Source: Treponemataceae bacterium | GTDB taxonomy: Bacteria > Spirochaetota > Spirochaetia > Treponematales > Treponemataceae | NCBI GenBank assembly: GCA_024402455.1 | Contig: JAKSTS010000029.1 | Span: forward strand, 1 to 21,363 | DNA length: 21,363 nt | Direction of reading: 5' to 3' | Shown: positions 6,075 to 13,279 of the stretch, piece by piece | Numbering within the stretch: the first letter of the stretch is position 1 | Layout of the letters: the number at the start of each line of letters is the position of its first letter | Made by a program: the position numbers and the translations under genes | The notes under the pieces: model-generated | The model's database searches: none | What the model was told of the DNA's origin: nothing | What the model saw: only the letters and a program-made list of their open reading frames with translations

Positions 6075-9000
6075 ATGCCCGGATTAAAGCAGTTAAAGAA
6101 ATTTGTTAACAATCTACAGTCGTTAGGTAATGAAGCCACCGTTCGCGCAGCTCGTGGAGAAAAAATTCATTCATTGCCTTTCCCTGAAAATGCAAAAGAA
6201 GAAGATGACTCTGAAGATTTTCTCTATGGTTTGCCTGTTGCAGAAAAAGATGACGTTTCTGCTGAAAATGCAGGTGATTCTGCAGCTGCTGATAATGGTG
6301 TTTCTTCGACACCAACAACTGAAGATGGCGAAATAGATATAGATGCTCTTTTGAATTCCAATATAGATGGTTCTGTTGATACAAGCAATTCTGTTCCAGA
6401 ATCGTCTGAAGCTGAACCTTCGCCGGCACCTGCAGAAGCAAATGCTTTTGAAAATCTGCCTGATTTTGGAGATTTGCCTGATGTGAATGAAGAGCCTGTC
6501 GTAGAAGCTTTTGATTCTTCTGCAAATACAGCAGGCAGTACATCAACAGATGACTTTGAAATGCCGGATTTTGGAAGCATGAGCGATGACACGTCTGGTA
6601 CAGCTGATGCAGGCAGTACATCAACAGATGATTTTGAAATGCCGGATTTTGGAAGCATGAGCGATGACATGTCTGGTACAGCTGATGCAGGCAGTACATC
6701 AACAGATGACTTTGAAATGCCGGACTTTGGAAGCATGGGCGATGACACGCCTGGTGCAGCCGATGCAGGCAGTACATCAACAGATGACTTTGAAATGCCG
6801 GATTTTGGAAGCATGAGCGATGACACGTCTGGTGCAGCCGATGCAGGCAGTACATCAACAGATGATTTTGACCTTCCTGATTTTGGTGATGATTTCTCTG
6901 CAGGTGGTGAACCTGCAAAGACTGATACAACAGAAAAAGCTTCTGACTCTTCTGCAGACAAAGATTCTGCCGGTTCAGATTTTTCTTTAGATTCAAATTC
7001 GCTTGACCTTCCTGATTTTGATCTTGATGACAAACTGGATTCAAACAAGGGGTTGGATGAAACTCCTGAAGTAAATATGAATCTTAATAACGAAGCAGGT
7101 TTTGAAATGCCAGCTGCAGATAATAAACCTGCTGAGGAACCGTCGGCAGATGATGCTCCTTCTGGCTTTAAACTTGAAGGTTTTGATACAGAACCTGAAG
7201 CAGCTTCAGATGAAGCTGATGATTTCAGTATTCCAGGATTTTCTGATGTTACTGAAGTTGTTGCTCCTGTAAAGAAAAAGCAATCAACTGAAAGTGAAGA
7301 AGAGGACATTGTCGACGGTCAGTTCTCAAATGATGAATATCAGAAATTTATAGAGAATTTAAATTATTATCCACTGAATCTTCGTGTTGAAATTGAAAAA
7401 CTTCTTATCGAAGATCAGTTTACAGAAGAAGAGAATGTAAAGCTTGTCCGCATGGTCATCAAAAAGACCCCTGTCCGTCAGCTTGCAAATCATGTCGGCA
7501 AGATGATTGACAAGGTTATTGATGTTCCGAGAAATTACGAAAAACGAACGGCTGCACAATACGAAGCTTATAAGCAGACAACGGAATATCAGCTTAAAAA
7601 CAGAATTATTCCATTTATTGCGGTTTGTCTGTTTATTTTTGTTCTTGCGGCTTCAACACTCTTCCTTGGAAAGACTTTTGTGTACGATCCTGTTCGTGCA
7701 GAACTGCTTTATAAAGAAGGTTATACTCTTCTTGAAGGTGAATATTACCCTCTGTCAGAAGAGAAATTTATTGCAGCTACAGATTTTAAGAAGAAAAAGA
7801 GCTGGTTCTTTAAATATGCACAGGGTTATCGCGAAAAGAGACAATATGAACGTGCAAGCCAGATGTATGAATGGATATTGTTCTTCTTCCCAAAAGATAA
7901 ACGCGGTGGTCTTGAATATGCAGAAATGAAGCTGTATGACGAGCTTAAATATTCAGAAGCAGAAGAAATTGTCCGCCGAAAGGTTCTTGACAGATTTATT
8001 AACGATCCGGATGGCATGCTGCTTCTTGGCGATATTTATCTTGAATGGGCTTGCAATGAAGACCCTGAAAAATTTGAGCTTGCCCGTGCACAATATGAAA
8101 CAGTGCTTGATTTGTACGGTCAGTTAGATCCGTATCTTGCAAAGATGCTTAAATATTATATCCGTACAGATAACTTGCGCGAAGTTTTGCCGCTCAAGAA
8201 TCATTTCTATCCGGATAAAAAACTTGGACCAAAGAAGATTCAGGCTTTGAGTGCACCTGATATTCTTGAATTGAGCAGCTATTTGCTCGACAAGCTTTAT
8301 GGTGAATTGACTCCGGCAGAAGAATATCTTCGTGCTTACATTGAAGATGTCCGTGCTTTGCTTGAACGTACAATTGTTGCAGATCCGACTGTGCCGGAAG
8401 CATATTATAATTACGCACGTTATTTCATTTATACTGCGGATATTTCTAAGGCACAAAGTCAGCTTGAATATGCTCTTGATGTTTTTGCAAAAGCAAAAAC
8501 TAAAACAAAGAGCCGCATACTTAAAAATATTGATACGTATCGATTGCTTGGTGAATTGTATACGGATCAGCAGGAATATTTGAAGTCTGAAGAAATTTAT
8601 GTAAAAGGAATTTCGCTTTTTGAAGCAGAAAAAGATGCAAGCAGTCTTGAAGCTGGCAAAGAAATAGGTCTTTTGTATGCTGACATGGCAGATCTTGACT
8701 ATTTTATATCTGGCGACAATGACAATGCATTGCGTAACTATCTTCATGCTGTTGAATATGATAATGATACTTCTTCTATACGTTATCGTATTGGTTACAT
8801 ACAATATGGCAAGAAGAATTACATTGATGCATTAGCTTCGTTTATTGCTTCAGCAGAAGAAAACGGTACAGATTTGCATCTGCTTCTTTCTCTTGCAAAT
8901 ACTTTGTCTTTGCGAGACGATAATTTCGCTGCACAAGGTTATTATCAGCGTTTTGTTGATGTGTTTGCTAAATATAAAGCCCAGAAAGGACTTCTTTTCC

Positions 9001-9338
9001 CGCAGGTTCAGGCTGAAGATGCTGATTTGGTTGAGAATTATATGAAAGCAACTAACAACTTCGGTGTAACGCTTGGCAAGCTTTCGTTCCGTACAGGCGA
9101 CAGTAACCAAAATGCTCTTGCAATGGTTTATATGGCAGAATCAATGCGTGCATGGGATGCACTTACAAGAAATCAGGAAACATTAGTGCGTCTTGATGGA
9201 AGTAACCTTGCAGCACAGAATATGCAGTATTTGCGTTATCCTGTAAGTCCTTTTGAACCTGCTTTGTATTTTGATATTCCAAGAACATTGCAGGACGAAA
9301 AAGTGCTTACGCAGCCAACTCTGAAAAATACACGATAG
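6075..9338 (+). CDS. Acidic-repeat, single-TM, TPR protein resembling the spirochaete flagellar collar protein FlcA
   Basis: This is a 1087-residue membrane-anchored protein. Residues 1-55 are a basic start followed by a conserved-looking EDFLYGLPV segment. Residues 56-405 are highly acidic, Ser/Asp/Pro-rich and probably disordered, with a 26-residue tandem repeat at 153-256. Residues 406-508 form a charged folded segment (NDEYQKFIENLNYYPLNLRVEIEK onward). One hydrophobic helix lies at about 511-533, and residues 545-1087 are helical TPR-type repeats, for example near 555-640 and 760-960. There is no cleavable signal peptide, so the N-terminal half is predicted cytoplasmic and the TPR half periplasmic. 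This layout matches the Borrelia collar protein FlcA (BB0326), which helps assemble the periplasmic-flagellar collar and stators. That assignment rests on architecture and memory of the family, not alignment. A terminator-like hairpin follows. Confidence 0.75.
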   Translation: MPGLKQLKKFVNNLQSLGNEATVRAARGEKIHSLPFPENAKEEDDSEDFLYGLPVAEKDDVSAENAGDSAAADNGVSSTPTTEDGEIDIDALLNSNIDGSVDTSNSVPESSEAEPSPAPAEANAFENLPDFGDLPDVNEEPVVEAFDSSANTAGSTSTDDFEMPDFGSMSDDTSGTADAGSTSTDDFEMPDFGSMSDDMSGTADAGSTSTDDFEMPDFGSMGDDTPGAADAGSTSTDDFEMPDFGSMSDDTSGAADAGSTSTDDFDLPDFGDDFSAGGEPAKTDTTEKASDSSADKDSAGSDFSLDSNSLDLPDFDLDDKLDSNKGLDETPEVNMNLNNEAGFEMPAADNKPAEEPSADDAPSGFKLEGFDTEPEAASDEADDFSIPGFSDVTEVVAPVKKKQSTESEEEDIVDGQFSNDEYQKFIENLNYYPLNLRVEIEKLLIEDQFTEEENVKLVRMVIKKTPVRQLANHVGKMIDKVIDVPRNYEKRTAAQYEAYKQTTEYQLKNRIIPFIAVCLFIFVLAASTLFLGKTFVYDPVRAELLYKEGYTLLEGEYYPLSEEKFIAATDFKKKKSWFFKYAQGYREKRQYERASQMYEWILFFFPKDKRGGLEYAEMKLYDELKYSEAEEIVRRKVLDRFINDPDGMLLLGDIYLEWACNEDPEKFELARAQYETVLDLYGQLDPYLAKMLKYYIRTDNLREVLPLKNHFYPDKKLGPKKIQALSAPDILELSSYLLDKLYGELTPAEEYLRAYIEDVRALLERTIVADPTVPEAYYNYARYFIYTADISKAQSQLEYALDVFAKAKTKTKSRILKNIDTYRLLGELYTDQQEYLKSEEIYVKGISLFEAEKDASSLEAGKEIGLLYADMADLDYFISGDNDNALRNYLHAVEYDNDTSSIRYRIGYIQYGKKNYIDALASFIASAEENGTDLHLLLSLANTLSLRDDNFAAQGYYQRFVDVFAKYKAQKGLLFPQVQAEDADLVENYMKATNNFGVTLGKLSFRTGDSNQNALAMVYMAESMRAWDALTRNQETLVRLDGSNLAAQNMQYLRYPVSPFEPALYFDIPRTLQDEKVLTQPTLKNTR
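6531..6872 (+). repeat. 78-bp in-frame tandem repeat within the FlcA-like gene
   Basis: Units begin at 6531, 6609, 6687, 6765 and 6843, each exactly 78 bases apart. There are four full copies and one that diverges after about 30 bases. Each starts GCAGGCAGTACATCAACAGA and encodes a 26-residue module carrying DDFEMPDFGSM. The copies differ by only a few bases each, implying recent expansion. Degenerate versions of the DLPDF/EMPDF motif recur outside the array (residues about 124-133, 265-270 and 309-316). Confidence 0.95.
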
Positions 9339-9365
9339 GAGTTGAAAAGCAGGTAATCTGAAAAC

Positions 9366-9400
9366 AGTCCGGCTGGTTTTTCTGGCCGGGCTTTCTGTAT
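9366..9400 (+). terminator. Terminator-like hairpin after the FlcA-like gene
   Basis: AGTCCGGCTGG (9366-9376) pairs with CTGGCCGGGCT (9382-9392) around a TTTTT loop, with a few G-T wobbles, followed by a broken T-tract (TTTCTGTATTT). It lies 27 bases after the upstream stop and 38 bases before the next start. It probably reduces rather than fully blocks read-through. Confidence 0.55.
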
Positions 9401-9430
9401 TTGGCTTTTGTTTTGATTAGGAGTTCTTTT

Positions 9431-10138
9431 ATGAATGCTTTAACTTCTGATATGAATAGTACTTCTGTTAGTGCTGCCGTTCCATTGTCAGAAATTTCAG
9501 CTGTCGAATCTGGCATCTGTAAAGAACATTTAATGCATCAGAAAGGCATCTTGCTTAGAAGCAGAAGCATTACAATCCGAAAAGAAATCTTTAGAAAATC
9601 AGTTCATTTGTGCACGATTTTTGTTCCTGTTGCGTTGCATTATTTTTATACACTTACAATATGCGGTCTTGCAGCAATGCTTGCTGTGTATATTGTTGCA
9701 GAAAATCTGCGTATGCATGGCATAAAAGTTCCTTTGCTTTCGGCCATAACAGAAGCAGCTGCAAGAAAAAGAGATGAAAATCGTTTTGTTCTTGGACCTG
9801 TAACATTGTGCTGCGGTGTAATTTTAACGGCACTTTTTTTTAACGAAACAGCCGCAGCTGTCGGCATTTTAGGTCTTGCTGCAGGCGACGGTTTTGCAAG
9901 TTTGTTTGGCAAAATGTTCGGCAGGGTAAAAATTCCATTCACAGGCGGAAAATCTGTAGTTGGAAGCCTTTCTTGCTTTTGTGTAATTTTTCTTTTATCA
10001 AGTTTAGTTACAAATAATGCATTTTATGGACTTATCTGCGGATTTGTCGGCATGTTTGTTGAAATGCTTCCGCTTAAAGATTTTGATAATGTTCTGATTC
10101 CTTTGATTCTTGCTGCTCTTGTTCAATTCTGTTTTTAG
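9431..10138 (+). CDS. Diacylglycerol/polyprenol kinase-family integral membrane protein
   Basis: This 235-residue hydrophobic protein belongs to the SEC59/DGK1/VTE5-like family of CTP-dependent lipid kinases, related to CDP-diglyceride synthetases. A polar N-terminus (1-48) is followed by RKEIFRKSVH (50-59), about six membrane segments, and the motifs GDGFASLFGKMFG (152-164), GGKSVVGSL (172-180) and EMLPLKDFDNVLIPL (211-225). It probably phosphorylates a lipid alcohol such as diacylglycerol, dolichol-like polyprenol or phytol; which one cannot be told. The ATG at 9431 is chosen because AGGAG (9419-9423) lies 7 bases upstream; the open frame also extends to a TTG at 9401. It follows the FlcA-like gene across a weak terminator and precedes a long structured gap before purE. 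Confidence 0.8.
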   Translation: MNALTSDMNSTSVSAAVPLSEISAVESGICKEHLMHQKGILLRSRSITIRKEIFRKSVHLCTIFVPVALHYFYTLTICGLAAMLAVYIVAENLRMHGIKVPLLSAITEAAARKRDENRFVLGPVTLCCGVILTALFFNETAAAVGILGLAAGDGFASLFGKMFGRVKIPFTGGKSVVGSLSCFCVIFLLSSLVTNNAFYGLICGFVGMFVEMLPLKDFDNVLIPLILAALVQFCF

Positions 10139-10320
10139 ATTTCCCTGATAAATTTCAAGTAAAAGCCTGAATTTCGAATTTGCTTGCATTTTATGCGCTT
10201 ATTTGATACATTTCGTTATCGACGGCTCATATAATTTTATTTGCTGCAGGTTTTGTCTATTTCCATTCCTGTAAGTAAATAAGAGCTTTGCTAATCACAT
10301 CATTTCTGTTTATGAGTCGC

Positions 10321-10377
10321 ATATTTTTTATTCGTGCAGAAGATTTAAAGATTATCTTTGAGACGAATCAAAAATAT
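10321..10377. repeat. Long A/T-rich inverted repeat in the gap before purE
   Basis: The 15-base arm 10321-10335 (ATATTTTTTATTCGT) pairs with 10363-10377 (ACGAATCAAAAATAT) with a single mismatch. Inside it AAAGA (10347-10351) pairs with TCTTT (10355-10359). It sits about 185 bases after the lipid kinase gene and about 190 before purE. It could end transcription from either side (T-rich arm) or be a dispersed palindrome. The rest of 10139-10468 shows no gene, only ORFs of about 20 codons. Confidence 0.5.
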
Positions 10378-10468
10378 TAAACTTGATGCAATTCCTTTCT
10401 GCCTGTCAGCTCAGGCTGTGGACAACAAAGCTTTCCTAAAATTTGTAAAAACAACTGTTAAGAAAGTA

Positions 10469-10534
10469 GCTGTTGCATAAAAGGAATCATACCCGGTTTA
10501 TGCCGGGCTGCGTTGATTGCGCTTATGCAAAAGC
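10469..10534 (+). promoter_or_regulatory. Candidate structured 5' leader (junction-like fold) before purE
   Basis: TTGCATAA (10473-10480) is perfectly complementary to TTATGCAA (10523-10530). Three more pairs lie outside across one mismatch (GCT 10469-10471 with AGC 10532-10534). Enclosed are a CCCGG/CCGGG hairpin (10492-10496 with 10503-10507, loop TTTATG) and a weak GCG/CGC hairpin (10510-10512 with 10520-10522). The closing helix ends 19 bases before the purE Shine-Dalgarno. The layout is that of a three-way-junction RNA, but it does not match the purine or ZTP riboswitch consensus as I remember them. Single-sequence folding can mislead. Confidence 0.4.
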
Positions 10535-10566
10535 CGCCGATAAAACTTGATAAAAGGTGTTATTGC

Positions 10567-11079
10567 ATGAAAGTAGCAATTTTCTTTGGTTCAAAATCTG
10601 ATACAGACACAATGAAAAAAGCCTCATCTGTTCTTGCTGAATTCGGCGTTGAATACGAAGCTTTTATTTTGTCTGCACATCGTTCTGGTGCTCTTCTGGC
10701 ACAAACCGTAAAAGCTGTTGAAGAAAGTGGTGCAGAAGTAATCATTGCCGGTGCAGGGCTTGCTGCGCATCTTCCTGGTGTAATTGCGTCTATGACTGTT
10801 TTGCCTGTTATTGGAATTCCTCTTGAATGCATGAGTGCTGATGCGAAAGGCAGAGCTTCTAATGGTCTGGGCGGCATGGATGCACTTCTTTCAATCGTTC
10901 AAATGCCACGTCAAATTCCAGTTGCTACAGTTGGCATAAACAATGCTGCAAATGCTGCTTATCTTGCACTTGAAATTTTAGCTGTAAAATACCCGGAACT
11001 TAAGAAAAAGCTTTTGGAATTCCGTAAAAAACTTGCTGAAGAAGCATGTGAAAACGGCGGCCGTGGTGTTGACCTTTAA
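10567..11079 (+). CDS. purE: PurE, phosphoribosylaminoimidazole carboxylase (likely class II type)
   Basis: PurE makes CAIR in de novo purine synthesis. The 170-residue protein has the family motifs GSKSDTDTMKKA (residues 8-19), SAHRSG, IIAGAGLAAHLPGVIAS and SIVQMPRQIPVATVGI. Between GIPLECM and GGMDALLSIVQMP it carries several extra residues compared with class I E. coli PurE. The Treponema denticola PurE was shown to be an AIR carboxylase (class II) that uses CO2 directly. No purK lies here, which fits that type. Adjacent purM and purN make the substrate AIR and carry out an earlier formylation. The ATG at 10567 follows AAAGGTG (10553-10559) with good spacing. An in-frame TTG at 10513 falls within the proposed leader and is rejected. 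Confidence 0.93.
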   Translation: MKVAIFFGSKSDTDTMKKASSVLAEFGVEYEAFILSAHRSGALLAQTVKAVEESGAEVIIAGAGLAAHLPGVIASMTVLPVIGIPLECMSADAKGRASNGLGGMDALLSIVQMPRQIPVATVGINNAANAAYLALEILAVKYPELKKKLLEFRKKLAEEACENGGRGVDL

Positions 11080-11105
11080 CAAACACAAATTAGGTTTTCA
11101 AAGCT

Positions 11106-11132
11106 GGTTCTGAAAACTGCATTTTCAGAACC
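11106..11132 (+). repeat. Perfect 11-bp hairpin in the purE-purM gap
   Basis: GGTTCTGAAAA (11106-11116) pairs perfectly with TTTTCAGAACC (11122-11132) around loop CTGCA. The following sequence, TCCCTTTATCTT, is not a clean T-tract, so it may be a weak terminator/attenuator or an RNA-stability element between purE and purM. The same GGTTCT/AGAACC core recurs in palindromes at 13118, 13214 and 20800. Confidence 0.6.
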
Positions 11133-11156
11133 TCCCTTTATCTTATAGGAGAAAAT

Positions 11157-12230
11157 ATGATTGATTACAGACAGTCTGGCGTAGACGTTGAAGAAGGTTA
11201 CCGAGCTGTAGACAAATACAAAGCTCATGCAAAGCGCACACAAATCCCTGGTGTTCTTAACGGTTTGGGCAGTTTTGCCGGAATGTTTGCTGTTCCCGCA
11301 GGAATGAAAGAACCGGTTATGGTTAGCGGAACAGACGGTGTTGGAACAAAACTTGATATTGCGTTTGCAATGAAAAAATATGACACAGTTGGAATTGACT
11401 GTGTAGCAATGAGTGTTAATGATATTTTGTGTACAGGTGCAAAACCTCTGTACTTTCTTGACTATATTGCATGCGGCAATCTTGATGCTTCGATTGCTGC
11501 CGACCTTGTAAAAGGTGTTGCTGATGGTTGTGTTGATTCAGACTGTGCTTTGCTTGGTGGTGAAACTGCTGAAATGCCTGGTTTTTATGACAAAGGCAAA
11601 TATGATATAGCTGGTTTTGGTGTTGGCATTGTTGAAAAACAGAACATTATAACAGGAGAAGCTATAAAAGAAGGCGATGTTCTTATTGGTCTTTCTTCAA
11701 CCGGTGTTCATTCAAATGGTTTTTCTCTTGTCCGCAAACTTGTAAAAGATTATAACGCACCTTTTGAAGGCCGCACTATTGGCGAGGTTTTGCTTGAACC
11801 TACACGTATTTATGTAAGGCCTGTTCTTTCTATTCTTGAAAAATTCCGTGGAACAGACGGTACAAATGCAATTCATGGAATGTCGCATATTACAGGTGGT
11901 GGTTTTTACGAAAACATTCCACGAATGTATACAGACAAAACGCTCGTTTCAATTATTAAAAAAGGCAGCTGGAAGATTCCACCTGTTTTTGCAGAACTTG
12001 AACGTCTTGGTGCAGATCCTTCAAGAATGTTCAATACATTTAATATGGGCATCGGACTTGTTCTTGCTGTTGAAGCTGCAAAAGCAGACAGCATTGTCAA
12101 GGCATTTGAAGAATTTGCTTCTTCTGCAAATGCAGGTTTGAATGCTTCTATGAAAGCTTACAAAATTGGTCGTGTTGCACGTGCAGGAAAGAAAGTAGAA
12201 ACACAGGCTGAAGCAGTTCTTTTTGAATAG
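11157..12230 (+). CDS. purM: Phosphoribosylformylglycinamidine cyclo-ligase (AIR synthetase)
   Basis: PurM closes the imidazole ring, converting FGAM and ATP to AIR, the substrate of PurE. The 357-residue length and motifs are canonical: [12 protein letters not shown] near residues 59-70, the [21 protein letters not shown] stretch from about 88, the ATP-site [12 protein letters not shown] near 135-146, and [17 protein letters not shown] near 178-194. AGGAG (11147-11151) precedes the ATG at 11157. It lies 77 bases after purE, separated by a perfect hairpin, and its stop abuts the purN ribosome-binding site, so purM and purN are surely co-transcribed. Confidence 0.97.
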   Translation: MIDYRQSGVDVEEGYRAVDKYKAHAKRTQIPGVLNGLGSFAGMFAVPAGMKEPVMVSGTDGVGTKLDIAFAMKKYDTVGIDCVAMSVNDILCTGAKPLYFLDYIACGNLDASIAADLVKGVADGCVDSDCALLGGETAEMPGFYDKGKYDIAGFGVGIVEKQNIITGEAIKEGDVLIGLSSTGVHSNGFSLVRKLVKDYNAPFEGRTIGEVLLEPTRIYVRPVLSILEKFRGTDGTNAIHGMSHITGGGFYENIPRMYTDKTLVSIIKKGSWKIPPVFAELERLGADPSRMFNTFNMGIGLVLAVEAAKADSIVKAFEEFASSANAGLNASMKAYKIGRVARAGKKVETQAEAVLFE

Positions 12231-12239
12231 GTGACAGAA

Positions 12240-12890
12240 GTGAATAAACCTGTAAAAACTGCAGTTCTTGTTTCTGGTGGCGGAACAAATCTCCAGGCTC
12301 TTATTGATGAAGAGCAGGCTATGAATAATCGTGGAGAAACATGCCCGTATAATATTGCACTTGTTGTTTCAAGCTCATCTTCTGCTTTTGCCGTTGAACG
12401 TGCAAAAAAAGCAAATATTCCGGCTTTTATTGCATCGCCGTCTTTGCTTTTGGGTGAAAAAGCAAAAACAGCAACACGCGATGAAAAACGTTTTGCTGTT
12501 TCTGCAAAAGTTCTGGAATTGTGTAAAGAATATAAAATTGAAGCCATTGTTCTTGCTGGTTTTTTAACAGTTTTGGGCGGCGAAATTCTTGACAGCTATT
12601 CTGGCAAAATCATCAATCTTCATCCGGCACTTTTGCCAAAATTCGGCGGTGTCGGAATGTTCGGCCATCATGTGCACGAAGCAGTTCTTGCTGCAGGCGA
12701 AAAAGAATCTGGCATTACAATTCATCTTGTAGATGCAGGTTGTGACACAGGCACAATTCTTCTTCAAAAGCGTGTTCCTGTTATGCCGGGTGATACACCT
12801 GAAACTTTGTATGCCCGAATTGCACCACATGAGCATCAGGCTATGGTTGAAGGCTTAAAGCTTCTGGCTGAAAAACTTGCTGAAGCGTAA
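12240..12890 (+). CDS. purN: Phosphoribosylglycinamide formyltransferase
   Basis: PurN transfers formyl from 10-formyl-tetrahydrofolate to GAR, giving FGAR. From the GTG at 12240 it has 216 residues, typical of bacterial PurN. SGGGTNLQALI (12-22) forms the phosphate-binding loop. Catalytic residues equivalent to E. coli N106, H108 and D144 appear as N126 and H128 (INLHPALLP) and D169 (DAGCDTGTILLQ). The GTG at 12240 is preferred because AGGTG (12229-12233), overlapping the purM stop, lies 6 bases upstream. The in-frame GTG at 12231 has no Shine-Dalgarno. The C-terminal APHEHQAMVEGLKLL helix is complete. Confidence 0.95.
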   Translation: MNKPVKTAVLVSGGGTNLQALIDEEQAMNNRGETCPYNIALVVSSSSSAFAVERAKKANIPAFIASPSLLLGEKAKTATRDEKRFAVSAKVLELCKEYKIEAIVLAGFLTVLGGEILDSYSGKIINLHPALLPKFGGVGMFGHHVHEAVLAAGEKESGITIHLVDAGCDTGTILLQKRVPVMPGDTPETLYARIAPHEHQAMVEGLKLLAEKLAEA

Positions 12891-12894
12891 AAAT

Positions 12895-12985
12895 AAAAAA
12901 CGGAGAAGTTTGAAGATTCTTATCAGTTTAGAATAAAGACTTGCTCTGCTGCTATGCTGAAATTTTTCAGCTTCTTCGTTTTTAT
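12895..12985 (+). terminator. Nested hairpin terminator after purN
   Basis: The local hairpin GCTGAA (12956-12961) with TTCAGC (12966-12971) is followed by TTCTTCGTTTTTATC. In addition, AAAAACGGAGAAG, which begins 6 bases after the purN stop, pairs with CTTCTTCGTTTTT (12971-12983) with one G-T wobble. The two pairings compete at base 12971. Either one or a switch between them could end the pur transcript. The remaining gap to 13117 holds only A/T-rich sequence. Confidence 0.55.
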
Positions 12986-13117
12986 CATTTGTTCTTAAAG
13001 CTCATTTTTTAGAGATTCACATATTTTTAGATTTTCGATAGAATACAAATATTGTTTTACATATTCATAGGCTGTTTTTATTTTTACTGTCTTTAAATGT
13101 TCATAAAAAATTTAGGG

Positions 13118-13147
13118 TGGTTCTAGCAATTGCAACTGTTAGAACCA
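13118..13147 (+). repeat. GGTTCTA/TAGAACC palindrome upstream of the U32 gene
   Basis: TGGTTCTA (13118-13125) pairs perfectly with TAGAACCA (13140-13147), with three more inner pairs (one wobble) and an 8-base loop. TTTTATATAAA follows. It lies 228 bases after purN and 133 before the U32 gene. It could be a second terminator or a member of a repeated palindrome family (compare 11106 and 20800). Confidence 0.55.
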
Positions 13148-13202
13148 TTTTATATAAACGAATTAAATATGCAGTCTTTAAAAATTTTCTTTAAAGTGAC
13201 TG

Positions 13203-13255
13203 TATAATTAAAAGGTTCTAGAAAATTCAGTTTCTGTGAATTTTTAGAAATAACC
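13203..13255 (+). promoter_or_regulatory. -10 box and leader hairpin of the U32 gene
   Basis: A consensus TATAAT lies at 13203-13208; no convincing -35 is found at 16-18 bases. Directly downstream, AAAATTCA (13222-13229) pairs with TGAATTTT (13237-13244), and TTCT (13216-13219) extends the stem with AGAA (13246-13249) across a bulge. If the -10 is used, the mRNA would start with this hairpin, 30 bases before the ATG at 13280. Such 5' hairpins often stabilise transcripts or gate translation. Confidence 0.45.
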
Positions 13256-13279
13256 AGAATTTTCATAAAAGGAAAAATT

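Noticed and set aside
6224..7309. Long minus-strand ORFs opposite the FlcA-like gene
   Set aside because: They mirror the 78-bp repeat and the Ser/Asp/Pro-rich codons of the real plus-strand gene. Repeat-driven open frames on the other strand are expected shadows.
10309..10380. 22-codon ORF starting at the ATG near 10312
   Set aside because: Too short, no ribosome-binding site, and it overlaps the long palindrome at 10321-10377, which explains the sequence better.
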